DNA of 64,000 nt from Myxococcales bacterium (GTDB lineage Bacteria; Myxococcota_A; Polyangia; Polyangiales; Polyangiaceae), in contig SECP01000010.1 of NCBI GenBank assembly GCA_004193285.1, forward strand, positions 1-64,000. Direction: 5' to 3'. Positions 1 to 8,976 of this stretch are shown here, in pieces (positions within the stretch are counted from its first letter, which is position 1; every line of letters begins with the position of its first letter). Under the pieces are notes generated by a model. It had not been told where the DNA came from, searched no databases, and worked only from the letters and a program-made list of their open reading frames with translations. Position numbers and translations under genes: made by a program.

Positions 1-576
1 ACCGGTCCCTACGATGGCGCCGCCGTCAGTGCCGCCAGCGTTGCGATCGAGGGCCGCGCCGAGCAGCACCCTTACGACGACGACGATGAGGAGGAAGACC
101 TGCCCACGGTCAAGCCGAAGCGCGCGTGGTACGGCTGGCAGACGCTCATCGTGGATGGTGCGTCGCTTTCGGCGGTGCTGCTCGGCGCGGCCCTCGATCG
201 CAACGCTGGCGGCACTGACGGCGGCGCCATCGTAGGGACCGGTCTGCTCGCCTATGAATTCGGCCCGGGCGTCGTGCACTTCGTCCATCGCAACCCGGGC
301 CGCGGCTTCGCGAGCTTCGGAGTTCGGCTCGGCATGCCGCTCGCTGGTGCTTTCCTGGGCGCGAGCCTCTCCAGCAACTGTGACGGCTACGAGTGTGAAG
401 GCGATGGTGCGGGGGCAGGCCTGCTGCTGGGTATGGCCGGCGCCATCGCGATCGATGCCGCGGTTTTTGCCTACGACGACCGACGTCCGCGCCCCGCGCG
501 CACCGGGGCGCGCATCGTTCCGCTCGCATCGCTCCGCCCGGGGCACGCGTGGATTGGGCTCGGCGGCGAGCTTTGA
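1..576 (+). CDS. Partial myxobacterial-type membrane protein of unknown function (3' end)
   Basis: The reading frame is open from the first base of the window and stops at a TGA at 574-576, so the N-terminus lies upstream. The visible part has an acidic stretch (DDDDEEED around residues 22-29) and a WYGWQTLI segment. Glycine/alanine-rich hydrophobic stretches follow that look like two or three membrane segments, with a small Cys pair (NCDGYEC) in a loop. Short proteins with a WYGWQ-type start of the hydrophobic part are common hypothetical proteins in myxobacteria, from memory of the group. I assign no function. The next gene is on the opposite strand and ends two bases away, so the two are convergent. 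Confidence 0.6.
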   Translation, partial: TGPYDGAAVSAASVAIEGRAEQHPYDDDDEEEDLPTVKPKRAWYGWQTLIVDGASLSAVLLGAALDRNAGGTDGGAIVGTGLLAYEFGPGVVHFVHRNPGRGFASFGVRLGMPLAGAFLGASLSSNCDGYECEGDGAGAGLLLGMAGAIAIDAAVFAYDDRRPRPARTGARIVPLASLRPGHAWIGLGGEL

Positions 577-577
577 G

Positions 578-1615
578 TCAGGGCAGGGGGAGCAACGTCA
601 ACGTCTCGCCCGGGCTAGCCCCGAGCTGCTCCGCAAAGTCGCTCGGCAGCAGCAGCTGCCCTTCGCGCTCGGTGAAGCGGCAAGCGACGGCCCGGAAGTA
701 GGGCGCCTGTTTCCGCTCGGCCGCGACGAGCGCACGCGCCTTCGCGCCCCCGTCTCCGTCCGTGAGGACGCCGCCGAACGGGAGCTGGCGAGTCGCTTGC
801 ACGAGCGAGACCTCGTCGGCGCTTGCCACGAAGTGCGGCCCGCCGTCGAAGGGGTCGATGCGCTCGGCGTAGCGGAACCCAACTCGCCGCAGCATGCGCT
901 CGACCCCTCGCGTTTGCGCGCCCACCTTGCCGATGACGTCCTGAGCGTCCTGCGACAGCAGGCTGGCGTACACCTCGCCGCGCGGAAACAAGTCGCGAAT
1001 GAAGGTCTTGTCCTCGCTCGAGCGCAGGTCCGCCTCCGCGTAGCTCATGCCGGTGAAGCGGCGCCCGAACGCTTCCCACAAATGGCTCGTGCCGTCCGGC
1101 TCCAGCGGCGGCATCAGCTCGGCGAGCAGCTCGCTCTTGAAGAGGTCCCGGTGCGCGGCGATGAACGCGAAGCGCACGTAGGAAATCAGCAAGCCGAGCT
1201 TCTCGTCCGCGCGGCGATGCTCCGGGTGCACGACGAGGCCTCCTAGCTCCGTCGGGCCATCGTAGGAGAACCCGATGCGCAGGACGCGGTGCTGAAAGTG
1301 CTTGTCGGTCGAGCTCGAATACTTCTCCTCGGTGCTGACGTCCAAATAGATGTAGGGCGCGTCACGGCGGCCGAGCTGCGCGACGATCATGGACGTGCCC
1401 ACCGCTTCGCCGCGCTCGAGGTCTCGGATCAAGAAGACGTACTTGCGCCGCCGAGGGTTCTCGATTTGACCGGTGAAGCTCTTCTCGGAGGTCTCCAGCA
1501 AGCGAGTGATGTGCCCTGGCTCGTGCGGCAGGTTCACCGAGTTGAGGTGGCGGGCGAGGTTGAGCAGCTCGCCGAGGTCACTCGGCACTGCCCCGCGGAT
1601 CTCGTAGCGAGCCAT
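578..1615 (-). CDS. astA: Arginine N-succinyltransferase (AstA) family protein
   Basis: This 345-residue protein is full length for the AstA family, which transfers succinyl from succinyl-CoA to the alpha-amino group of arginine in the ammonia-producing arginine catabolic (AST) pathway. Family features seen are the N-terminal RGAVPSDLGELLNLA, the GTSMIVAQLG strand, the long middle motif ending in ELGGLVVHPEHRR, and the segment LLAELMPPLEPDGTSHLWEA followed by GRRFTGMSYAEAD. The fold is GNAT-like and cytosolic. No other AST genes (astB, C, D, E) lie nearby, although an aminotransferase follows divergently at 1718. Substrate may therefore differ from arginine in this organism. The family call is firm; the pathway role is inferred. 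Confidence 0.88.
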   Translation of the reverse strand: MARYEIRGAVPSDLGELLNLARHLNSVNLPHEPGHITRLLETSEKSFTGQIENPRRRKYVFLIRDLERGEAVGTSMIVAQLGRRDAPYIYLDVSTEEKYSSSTDKHFQHRVLRIGFSYDGPTELGGLVVHPEHRRADEKLGLLISYVRFAFIAAHRDLFKSELLAELMPPLEPDGTSHLWEAFGRRFTGMSYAEADLRSSEDKTFIRDLFPRGEVYASLLSQDAQDVIGKVGAQTRGVERMLRRVGFRYAERIDPFDGGPHFVASADEVSLVQATRQLPFGGVLTDGDGGAKARALVAAERKQAPYFRAVACRFTEREGQLLLPSDFAEQLGASPGETLTLLPLP

Positions 1616-1717
1616 TCAGGGAACTCGAAAACCTAGCACGATCGGGAATTTTGCGGGCGCTCGGCCGCTCTTCCCCGGCGCGCCCCCCACACGCCGTGGT
1701 ACGGACCGCGCACCTGG

Positions 1718-2932
1718 ATGGCGATCATTCCCCCAGATTGGGCGTTTCCGCGAGCCGATTCGCTCCCCCCGTACGCCTTCGTCACGACGGACGCGGCGAA
1801 GGCAAAAGTGCTGGCGGCCGGCGCGGATCTCATCGACCTGGGGCTCGGCAACCCGGACCGCCCACCCCCCGCGGCCATCGTGGACGTGCTGCATGCGCAC
1901 GCGGACGCGGCCCAGAGCCACCGCTACCACCCGGGTATCGGCTTGCTCGAGCTACGCCAAGCGATAGGTCATTGGTACGCGGGGCGCTACGGGCTAACGC
2001 TCGACGTCGATTCCGAGGTGGTGGTGTGCATGGGGGCGAAGGAGGGCATCAGTCATTTTTGCTTCGCCGCGCTGAGCCCGGGCGACGTCGTCGTCGCACC
2101 GGACCCGTGTTACCCGATCCACGCCGGGGGGCCGCGGATCGCGGGCGCCGAGGTCGAGCCCTACGAGGCTCGCGCCGACGTCGCGCCGGCGGACGCGGTC
2201 GCCGCGGCCCTGGCGCGCGTCACCGCGCGCGGAGGGCGGACGAAGCTGGTGCTCGCGAACTATCCGCAAAATCCGACCGGCCGCAGCGTCAGCAAGGCCG
2301 AGCTGGCAGCGCTCGTGCGCGTGGTCCAGCGTTCGGGCGCGCTGCTGCTGCATGATTTGGCGTACGCGGATTTGGACTTCCAAGCGCGGTTTGCGCCCAG
2401 CATCTTCGATTGCGGAGTGCCCGCAGACGAAGTGAGAGCCTTCGCGGTCGAGGTCTGCTCGCTGTCCAAGAGCTACAGCATGCCGGGCTGGCGCGTTGGC
2501 TTCGTCGTCGGTAGCGAGCGCATGGTGGGCGCGCTGTCGCACCTGAAGAGCTACCTGGACTACGGCAGCTTCGTGCCGATCCACCATGCGGCGGCTTGGG
2601 CGCTCAGGCATGGGGACGCCATCGCGAGCGAGCTGCGCGAGCTGTACCGAGCGCGGGCCACCACGCTCGTGGCCGGTCTGCGTGAAGCGGGCTGGCCGGA
2701 GGTGGTAGAGCCGAGCAGCACCATGTTCGTGTGGGCGCCGCTCCCGCCCGCGTGGCGCGAGCGCGGCTCCATGGCCGCGGTCACCAGCCTCATCCAGGAA
2801 GCGCACGTCGCTGCGTCGCCGGGTGTGTGCTTCGGCCCCGGCGGCGACGGCCACGTGCGCTTCGCGCTCATCGAAGATCCGCCGCGCCTGCTGGAAGCTT
2901 GTGCCCGCATCGGGCGCTGGCTCGCGCGCTGA
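1718..2932 (+). CDS. Class I/II PLP aminotransferase (AlaC/DapL-like)
   Basis: This 404-residue cytosolic aminotransferase of fold type I carries the expected signatures. These are LIDLGLGNPDRPPP near the N-terminus, the RYHPGIGLLELRQAI substrate loop, NYPQNPTGR (the Asn that contacts the PLP ring), the HDLAYADLDF segment, and the Schiff-base lysine in SLSKSYSMPGWRVGF. The overall pattern resembles the AlaC / LL-diaminopimelate aminotransferase group, which moves amino groups between alanine, glutamate or LL-DAP and keto acids. The start ATG at 1718 gives the family-typical MAIIPPDWAF N-terminus. The gene stands alone between a divergent AstA-like gene and a convergent small membrane protein. 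Exact substrate cannot be told from sequence. Confidence 0.88.
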   Translation: MAIIPPDWAFPRADSLPPYAFVTTDAAKAKVLAAGADLIDLGLGNPDRPPPAAIVDVLHAHADAAQSHRYHPGIGLLELRQAIGHWYAGRYGLTLDVDSEVVVCMGAKEGISHFCFAALSPGDVVVAPDPCYPIHAGGPRIAGAEVEPYEARADVAPADAVAAALARVTARGGRTKLVLANYPQNPTGRSVSKAELAALVRVVQRSGALLLHDLAYADLDFQARFAPSIFDCGVPADEVRAFAVEVCSLSKSYSMPGWRVGFVVGSERMVGALSHLKSYLDYGSFVPIHHAAAWALRHGDAIASELRELYRARATTLVAGLREAGWPEVVEPSSTMFVWAPLPPAWRERGSMAAVTSLIQEAHVAASPGVCFGPGGDGHVRFALIEDPPRLLEACARIGRWLAR

Positions 2933-2938
2933 GGCGGC

Positions 2939-3289
2939 TCACGGCGCCGGCGGGGGCACGCTGGTGGGGACGGAGGCGGCCGAGATGCTGACCCGCTGTT
3001 CCTCGGGTGGCCGGCGCAGCCGCTGAAGCGCGGCCAGTGCCCCCCTCAGCGCGAGCGCGACGATGCCGCCGAGCGCGACTGCGTTCAGCGCTAGCAGCCC
3101 GAACGCTCCATGGTGCAAGAGCCGGCCTCCCCAATCCCAGAGGTCCCAAAGCCGCGTCAGGTCCGGAGTCAACGTGAACGCGGTCTCTTGCGTCAAACGA
3201 GGGCTGTAGCGGAGGTCCACCCAGGCGTACGCGACGATCGCCGCCGTCGCGGCAGCCCACGCCTTCAAGAAGCCCGCGACGGAGTCCAC
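2939..3289 (-). CDS. Small membrane protein of unknown function
   Basis: Taking the GTG at 3289 as start gives about 116 residues with two clear membrane segments (FLKAWAAATAAIVAYAWV and GAFGLLALNAVALGGIVALA). A periplasmic-type loop between them is rich in Trp (LWDLWDWGGRLLHHG), and the cytoplasmic tail is Pro-rich. A longer frame back to 3442 exists, but it would run into the start of the divergent decarboxylase gene and its extra residues look non-protein-like, so I chose the internal start. No family is recognised. It is convergent with the aminotransferase (7 bp apart). Confidence 0.5.
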   Translation of the reverse strand: MDSVAGFLKAWAAATAAIVAYAWVDLRYSPRLTQETAFTLTPDLTRLWDLWDWGGRLLHHGAFGLLALNAVALGGIVALALRGALAALQRLRRPPEEQRVSISAASVPTSVPPPAP

Positions 3290-3360
3290 TTCGGAGTCTA
3301 ACACGCAGCCGAGGGCGCGCCGGCCGCGCCCAGCGAGAGCGAGAGCGAGCCCGAGCCGCG

Positions 3361-4866
3361 ATGCGTCGAAAAGACACAGGTTTCCGAGCGCCGCCGAGAC
3401 GCGCGGTCGCGAAGGTCGTGTTACGTTTCGGTGCTTTGACACGGGCTTTCACTCTCTCTGGACTTGCTCGCGCCTCAAAGGGCCTGGTCAAGCGAGGGCT
3501 GCGGGCCGCCGTTCAGGCGCAGGCGGGAAAGGCGGGCGGAATCCCTCCCGAGCACTTCGGCCTCACGCGCGGCCCGAATGGCGAGCTCAGCCTCAGCGGA
3601 GTGACCTTCGCGGCGCTGACCGAGCGCTTCGGCTCTCCTCTTCACGTCGTGAACGCGGCGCGCCTGCGCGACAACGCGCGGCGGTTCGTCAGCGCAGCAC
3701 GGCGAGGGCCCGCGGACGTGGACGTGTTCTACTCGTTCAAGACGAACCCGGTTCCGGGCGTGATCGCGATGCTGCGCGAGCAGGGCTTCGGGGCCGAGGT
3801 CATCTCACACTACGAGCTGTGGCTGGCGCAAAAGCTCGGGTTCGCGCCCGACCGCATCGTCTACAACGGCCCGGTCAAATCGGACGAGTCGCTGCGCGAG
3901 GCCATCGCGAGCGACATCTTGCTCCTGAACGTGAACCACCGCGAAGAGCTGGAGCGGGTGGTGCGCATCGCGCGCGAGCTCGGCCGGCGGCCACGGGTCG
4001 GGGTGCGGGTCACGGTGGGGGAGGGCTGGTCCGGGCAATTCGGGACTCCAGTCGCCGGGGGCCTCGCCCTCCGCGTTTTCGAAGAGGCGGTCGCCAGCGG
4101 CGCGCTGAACGTGGTGGGGCTCCACGCGCACCGGGGCGGCATGCTCCGTTCCGAGGCGGACGTCACGGCGTTCGTAGACCAGGCGCTCGCCTTCGTGGAG
4201 GAGCTGCACGAACGCCTGGGGCTCGACCTCACCTTGCTCAACCTCGGGGGGAGCCTCGCGTCTCCGAGCGTGCGAGGCCTCTCGGACCAAGAGCTTCGGC
4301 TCAACCGCACGTTCGGCAGGGACATCGCGGCACCCGAGCCGTCGATGGCGCTGGGTATCGAACGCCACGTCGCGCTCGTCAGCGAGCGGGTGGCGAGCCA
4401 TTTCGCCACCCGCAGCCGACCGGCGCCGCGCGTGCTCTTGGAGCCGGGGCGCTCCGTCACGAGCGACTCGCAGCTCCTGGTCAGCCAGGTCCAGAGCCTG
4501 AAGGCGGATGCCGAACGGCTGTATGCCATCTTGAATGCCGGCATCAACTTGGCGGACAGCTGCCGCAGCGAGTACCACCAGCTCTTCGTGGCGAGCGCCA
4601 CCGCCGGCAGGGCGGAGCGGCTGCACGCGCTCGCAGGTCCCATCTGCACGCCGGGGGACACCTTGCACTGGGGCGTGCGGCTGCCCGCGCTGCAAGCAGG
4701 AGACCACCTGCTGGTGATGGACGCCGGCGCCTACTTCGTGCCGTTTTCGACTTCGTTCTCGTTCCCCCGGCCCGCCATCGTGACCGTCGATGACGGCCGC
4801 GTGGAGCTCCTCCGACGCGCCGAAACGTTCGACGACCTACTGGCATTCGATGAGCTGCAAAGGTAG
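3361..4866 (+). CDS. Type III PLP-dependent decarboxylase (LysA/ornithine-decarboxylase-like)
   Basis: This 501-residue protein of the alanine-racemase-fold decarboxylases carries the PLP lysine in VFYSFKTNPVPGV. It also has the HRGGM region, LLNLGGSL (a variant of the Gly-rich phosphate motif), LLEPGRSVTSD and the C-terminal MDAGAYFVPFSTSFSFPRP substrate segment. The Cys that contributes to the second active site in the family is probably in GPICTPGDTL. Such enzymes decarboxylate diaminopimelate, ornithine/lysine or carrier-bound amino acids (BtrK type). The N-terminal ~65 residues are basic and atypical, so the true start may be later. It is followed after about 120 bp by an ATP-grasp ligase in the same direction, which suggests a small-molecule pathway rather than plain lysine synthesis. 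Confidence 0.82.
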   Translation: MRRKDTGFRAPPRRAVAKVVLRFGALTRAFTLSGLARASKGLVKRGLRAAVQAQAGKAGGIPPEHFGLTRGPNGELSLSGVTFAALTERFGSPLHVVNAARLRDNARRFVSAARRGPADVDVFYSFKTNPVPGVIAMLREQGFGAEVISHYELWLAQKLGFAPDRIVYNGPVKSDESLREAIASDILLLNVNHREELERVVRIARELGRRPRVGVRVTVGEGWSGQFGTPVAGGLALRVFEEAVASGALNVVGLHAHRGGMLRSEADVTAFVDQALAFVEELHERLGLDLTLLNLGGSLASPSVRGLSDQELRLNRTFGRDIAAPEPSMALGIERHVALVSERVASHFATRSRPAPRVLLEPGRSVTSDSQLLVSQVQSLKADAERLYAILNAGINLADSCRSEYHQLFVASATAGRAERLHALAGPICTPGDTLHWGVRLPALQAGDHLLVMDAGAYFVPFSTSFSFPRPAIVTVDDGRVELLRRAETFDDLLAFDELQR

Positions 4867-4983
4867 GGAGCCATTTCACCACGCAGGTGGTCGGCTCGGG
4901 AGCCAGAGCTCGAGAGCCGCGGCCCCGCGTGGCGCCGCCGCTGGCGCAAGCTGGTGGGGGCACGCCCAACGCAGCGTCATCCC

Positions 4984-6309
4984 ATGAGCCACCTTCCGAA
5001 CAGCGCTGCGTCAGCTGCCCATTTCGCGGCGCGCCCCCCGCGCGCGGCTCACGGCGCACGCCCGCCGGTGCTGCTCACGATGCCCGGCTACCACGGCACT
5101 CTGGCCGCGGTGCGAAACCTCGGGCGCAACGGCATTTCCGTGACGACCGCGGATCCGGCCCGCTTCACGACCGGGAGCTGGTCCAAGTACGCAACGGAGC
5201 ACGTGCGCTGTCCGCCGGTGAGGCGCACCGATCGGTTCCTCGAGTGGCTACTCGCGTTCGGGCGCAGTCGGGGGCCCTACGTGCTCTTGCCCACGTGCGA
5301 CGACACCGCCTTCCTCTACTCCCTGCACCGAAGCGAGCTGTCCAAGTACTTCTACCTCGGCTTGCCGGACGTGACGGTGCTGCACTCGCTGCTGAACAAG
5401 CGCTTGCTTCGTGAGCACGCGGGCGCGGTGGGCCTGGCGACGCCTCAGAGCTGGATGCCGAGCTCGATTGCGGAAGTGGAGCAGCTGGCGCGAGAGGCTC
5501 GCTTCCCACTGCTCATCAAGCCCACGACGCAGGTGTTGTTCGATCCACGCGTCAAGGGCGCGCTCGTCAAAGAGCGCAAGAAGCTGGTCCCCACCTACAA
5601 GGACGTGTCGGGCGAAGCCTTCGGGCAGGAGCTGCGCGACTACGACGCTTCCGTCACGCGGCCGATCATCCAGGAGTTTTTCACGGACGCGGCCACGACG
5701 GGCATTTACAGCATTTGCGGCCACGCGCAGGGCGGCCGCATCGTCGGCTCGCGTAGCATGCGCAAGGTGCTGCAGTGGCCGCGGCGGTTGGGCATCGGTG
5801 TCTGCTTCGAAGGGGCGGAGCCGAGCGAGGACCTCGTGCGCGGCTTGGAGCGCCTCACCGAGCGCGTGGGTTTCAGCGGCACGTTCGAGGCCGAGTTCGT
5901 TCAAGATGGCACGCGCCGGCTGCTCATCGACTTCAACCCGCGCTTCTACAACCAGATGGGCTTCGACATCGCCAGAGGGCTGCCCCTGCCGCTGCTCGCC
6001 TATCTGGATGCCATTGGCGAGGCGTACGAGCCGCCGCCGAGCCCTTCCGGCGACGCCGCCGGGGAAGTAACGGCCTACGCCCACGGCGCGGCGCTCCAGC
6101 TGCTCCTCGGCTCGCAGCGCCTCTCGGGCGCGCTCAGCCGCGAGGAGTGGCAAAAGTGGCGTCACTGGCGAGACGGGCAGCGCCGGGTAGACGCGGTGGT
6201 GGACGCGGACGACCCGATGCCGGCCCTGTTCGACAAGATGAACATCGCGCGGGACGTCGCGCGGCACCCGCTGCGCTTCGTCAACGTGATCGCGCTGAAT
6301 CGAACCTAG
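4984..6309 (+). CDS. ATP-grasp family ligase
   Basis: The ATG at 4984 gives about 441 residues. The ATP-grasp architecture is visible: an N-terminal Rossmann-like part (PPVLLTMPGYHGTLAAVRNL), a central part with FPLLIKPTTQVLFDP (Lys for ATP) and IIQEFFTDAAT, and the metal-binding region FEAEFVQD, then LLIDFNPRFYNQM with the conserved D-x-N-P-R. Related proteins join a carboxylate to an amine or thiol through an acylphosphate. It lies directly after a PLP decarboxylase on the same strand. A second, unrelated-looking ATP-grasp gene is at 54101. Substrate is unknown. Start choice is not certain; the next in-frame ATG is at about 5080. Confidence 0.82.
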   Translation: MSHLPNSAASAAHFAARPPRAAHGARPPVLLTMPGYHGTLAAVRNLGRNGISVTTADPARFTTGSWSKYATEHVRCPPVRRTDRFLEWLLAFGRSRGPYVLLPTCDDTAFLYSLHRSELSKYFYLGLPDVTVLHSLLNKRLLREHAGAVGLATPQSWMPSSIAEVEQLAREARFPLLIKPTTQVLFDPRVKGALVKERKKLVPTYKDVSGEAFGQELRDYDASVTRPIIQEFFTDAATTGIYSICGHAQGGRIVGSRSMRKVLQWPRRLGIGVCFEGAEPSEDLVRGLERLTERVGFSGTFEAEFVQDGTRRLLIDFNPRFYNQMGFDIARGLPLPLLAYLDAIGEAYEPPPSPSGDAAGEVTAYAHGAALQLLLGSQRLSGALSREEWQKWRHWRDGQRRVDAVVDADDPMPALFDKMNIARDVARHPLRFVNVIALNRT

Positions 6310-6346
6310 CCGCGGCGGCCGAGCCTCGTGGCATCATGCGATCCCC

Positions 6347-7261
6347 ATGTCGCTATACGGAGCGATCGAAGCCGGCGGTACCAAGTTCATCTGCGCGGTG
6401 GGAGACAGCCCGAGCGACTTGCGCGCGCACGCTCGCTTCCCGACGACCACGCCAGCGGAAACGCTCGGCAAGTGCATCGACTTCTTCAAGGCGCAGCCAA
6501 GGATCGAAGCGCTCGGCGTCGGCTGCTTCGGCCCCCTCGAGCTCCGGCGCGGCGCGCTCCGGTACGGGCACGTCACGACCACGCCCAAGCCGGGGTGGTC
6601 CAACGCGGACGTGGTCGGCCCCCTGAAGCGAGCGCTAAAGGTGCCGATCGGCTTCGACACGGACGTGAATGGCGCGGTGCTGGGAGAGGCGCGCTGGGGC
6701 GCGGCGCAAGGCCTGGATACTGCGGTCTACGTCACCATCGGCACTGGCATCGGCGGGGGCGCCTTGATCGACGGCGAGCTCGTCCACGGCCTCGTGCACC
6801 CGGAGATGGGCCACTTGTTGCTGCCGCGAGAGCCGGACGACGCTAGCTTCGCCGGGGCGTGCCCCTTTCACGGGGCGCGCTGTTGGGAGGGCCTCGCTTC
6901 GGGGCCGGCGCTGGAGCGGCGCTGGGGCGCTCGAGCCGAGACGCTGCCGCCCGAGCACCCGGCTTGGGATCTGCAGGCGCGCTACATCGCCTCCGCGCTC
7001 ACCACGCTGGTGCTCGTGCTCTCGCCGCAGCGGCTGATCTTAGGGGGCGGCGTGATGCAAGCGGCGCAGCTCTTCCCGCTCGCACGGGGGCACCTTCGGC
7101 GCTCACTCAACGGCTACGTGCAAGCGGAGGCGCTTGCGGCCGGTATCGATTCTTACCTCGTTCCTCCCGGGCTCGGTCAGCACGCGGGCATCGCCGGAGC
7201 GTTCGCGCTCGCGGAGCGCGCCGCGCAAGCACCGCAGACAGCGGCCCCGGACGCTCGCTAG
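6347..7261 (+). CDS. ROK-family fructokinase-type sugar kinase
   Basis: This 304-residue protein starts with the ROK phosphate-1 motif YGAIEAGGTKF. It continues with GVGCFGPLEL, FDTDVNGAVLGEARWG (catalytic Asp in DTDVN), VTIGTGIGGG and HPEMGHLLLPREPDD. The zinc-site segment CPFHGARCWEGLASGPA matches the fructokinase subgroup (ScrK/GmuE type), which phosphorylates fructose or a related hexose at the expense of ATP. The C-terminal LILGGGVM closes the ATP domain. It is a single gene with ATG at 6347. Its TAG stop interlocks with the stop of the convergent gene inside a shared CTAG at 7258-7261. Confidence 0.88.
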   Translation: MSLYGAIEAGGTKFICAVGDSPSDLRAHARFPTTTPAETLGKCIDFFKAQPRIEALGVGCFGPLELRRGALRYGHVTTTPKPGWSNADVVGPLKRALKVPIGFDTDVNGAVLGEARWGAAQGLDTAVYVTIGTGIGGGALIDGELVHGLVHPEMGHLLLPREPDDASFAGACPFHGARCWEGLASGPALERRWGARAETLPPEHPAWDLQARYIASALTTLVLVLSPQRLILGGGVMQAAQLFPLARGHLRRSLNGYVQAEALAAGIDSYLVPPGLGQHAGIAGAFALAERAAQAPQTAAPDAR

Positions 7262-8721
7262 TTGTCGTAGCGTCGTTCGGGAGTCGCGGCGGGTGCGTCT
7301 TGCGACTTCTTGCACCCGAAGAAGCCGCGACGCTTGATGATCTCGGCGATTTCGGCCGGGACCATCTGCTCCCAGGCGGCGTCACCGGCCTTGATTCGCT
7401 CCAGCACGTCCCGAGAAAAGATGCTGAGACAGTTCGGGTCGTAGTTCTCCAGCTGCAAAATGCAGCCGCGATCGACGAGGTGGCCGTACAGTTTGGTGAG
7501 CTCCTTGGCGACCTCCAGGTTCTCCACCTTGCTGAGCTTGCCGGTGTCCGGATCCAGGAACGGGTAGACGTACAGCTTGAGGTCGTTCTTGAACAGCCGC
7601 CCGAAGGACTCCAGGATCCCGCCGTCCAGATCCGCGTAGTACTTTTCGTCGAACAGCGTTTGCAGGCTGGCTGCGCCGAGCGTGATCGCGATGGGGCGCG
7701 ACGTATGCTTTCGCAAATAGCTCGCGAGCCGGTAGTACTCGAAATAGTCGGAGATGAGCACGGTCTTGCCAGCCGCGGCGAGCACGTCCGCGCGGGCCAG
7801 AAAATCCCGGTAGTCGATCTGCCCGCCGACGATCAGGTTGCGCATCGTGATCTCGGCTAGCTCCACGATCTGCTCGCCGGGCGCGAGCGTCTTCTCGAAC
7901 TCTTCGTGGGCCGCCTTCAACATGTCGATGTTCACGTGGCACACCGGGCGAAAGCTACCGCGCTCCACGAGCACCGGCTTTTTGTACAGCACCTCCGCGG
8001 GCTGCAGCACCTGGCCTTTGGGGCCGAACATCGCCGCGCCGGAGAGGCCGAGCTGGACGAGCTTCAGGCTCATGACGCGGTTGTCCACGTGACGAAACTC
8101 GATGCCCGAGAACTCGATCATGTCGATCTCGATGCGCTGCGTGTTCAAGTTGTCCAGCAAAGACTCCACGAGGCGATCCGGATCGTGGTGCATGAAGAAG
8201 GCGCCGTAGAGCAGGTTGACGCCGACGATGCCGAGCGCCTCCTGCTGCAGCGCGTTCTCCGCGTCCAGCATGCGCACGTGGATGATGATCTCGCTGTCTT
8301 GGTCGCGGGGGTGGGCCTGAAATTTGACCCCCATCCACCCATGACACTCGTTGGTGCCCTTGAAGTTGCGCGCAGATACCGTGTCCGCGAACGCGAAGAA
8401 CGAGGTCGTGTCGCCACGCGCGTCGCGCAGGCGCTTCAAGTTCAAGTCGTGCTCGTAGTTGAGCATGCTCTCCAGGCGCTGCCGCGCCACGTAGCGCTGC
8501 GTCTGCCCGTAGATGGCGTCGCTCACCGCCATGTCGTACGCGCTGATGCTCTTGGCGATCGTGCCGGCCGCGCCCCCGACCCGAAAGAACCAGCGCACGA
8601 CCTCCTGCCCCGCGCCAATCTCCGCGAACGTGCCGTAGCGCTTGGCGTCCAGATTGATCGCGAGCGCCTTCTGATGCGTGTCGAGCTTGTCGGGCCTGTT
8701 CGGGTCGCGCTGAGTGAGCAT
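7258..8721 (-). CDS. Large conserved protein of unknown function (family shared with Bacteroidota)
   Basis: This 487-residue soluble protein has no signal peptide. The N-terminal region KRYGTFAEIGAGQEVVRWFF, followed by GGAAGTIAKSISAYDM, is very similar to a family I remember from Bacteroidota genomes. There it is often mislabelled as a TonB receptor or a nicotinate-nucleotide adenylyltransferase. None of the residues suggests either activity: there is no barrel, no plug and no clear nucleotidyltransferase HxGH. Conserved-looking blocks include LGIVGVNLLYGAFF, IEFSGIEFRHVDNRVMSLKLV and LISDYFEYYRLASYLRKHT. The C-terminus has a lone Cys (GFFGCKK). It stands alone, convergent with the sugar kinase. 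Function unknown. Confidence 0.8.
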   Translation of the reverse strand: MLTQRDPNRPDKLDTHQKALAINLDAKRYGTFAEIGAGQEVVRWFFRVGGAAGTIAKSISAYDMAVSDAIYGQTQRYVARQRLESMLNYEHDLNLKRLRDARGDTTSFFAFADTVSARNFKGTNECHGWMGVKFQAHPRDQDSEIIIHVRMLDAENALQQEALGIVGVNLLYGAFFMHHDPDRLVESLLDNLNTQRIEIDMIEFSGIEFRHVDNRVMSLKLVQLGLSGAAMFGPKGQVLQPAEVLYKKPVLVERGSFRPVCHVNIDMLKAAHEEFEKTLAPGEQIVELAEITMRNLIVGGQIDYRDFLARADVLAAAGKTVLISDYFEYYRLASYLRKHTSRPIAITLGAASLQTLFDEKYYADLDGGILESFGRLFKNDLKLYVYPFLDPDTGKLSKVENLEVAKELTKLYGHLVDRGCILQLENYDPNCLSIFSRDVLERIKAGDAAWEQMVPAEIAEIIKRRGFFGCKKSQDAPAATPERRYDN

Positions 8722-8976
8722 GAGCGGCCCTCAGTGCTAGCACGTCCTCCGCGCGCTTCCGTTACGGCTCTGTTTCGCGCCACCAGCGTCTTCGAGAAGA
8801 AGGGGCTGCCGCGCCGCGGCCTGCCTCGCAGAAGGCTGCCGTGCCGGCCTTCGGTCTCGCTGCTCGCCCGCAGCGGTGGCTCGCGCTGACGCCTCTGCCG
8901 GCGCCGCCGCGAGGCGAGATTTCTCCCACGAAGCTCGAGTATCGGACGGGGAGCGGAGACTGCGCCGAGCGCCTTC

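Noticed and set aside
254-1246. Long plus-strand frame opposite the AstA-like gene
   Set aside because: It covers the antisense of a clear AstA family gene, is Arg/Ala-rich without domains, and reflects the high GC codon pattern.
5248-6267. Long minus-strand frame opposite the first ATP-grasp gene
   Set aside because: Composition is typical of antisense shadows (many Arg, His, Glu), and the plus-strand frame has clear ATP-grasp motifs.
8722-8976. 255-bp gap checked for an RNA gene or terminator
   Set aside because: Only GC-rich sequence without a convincing stem plus T-tract or cloverleaf.
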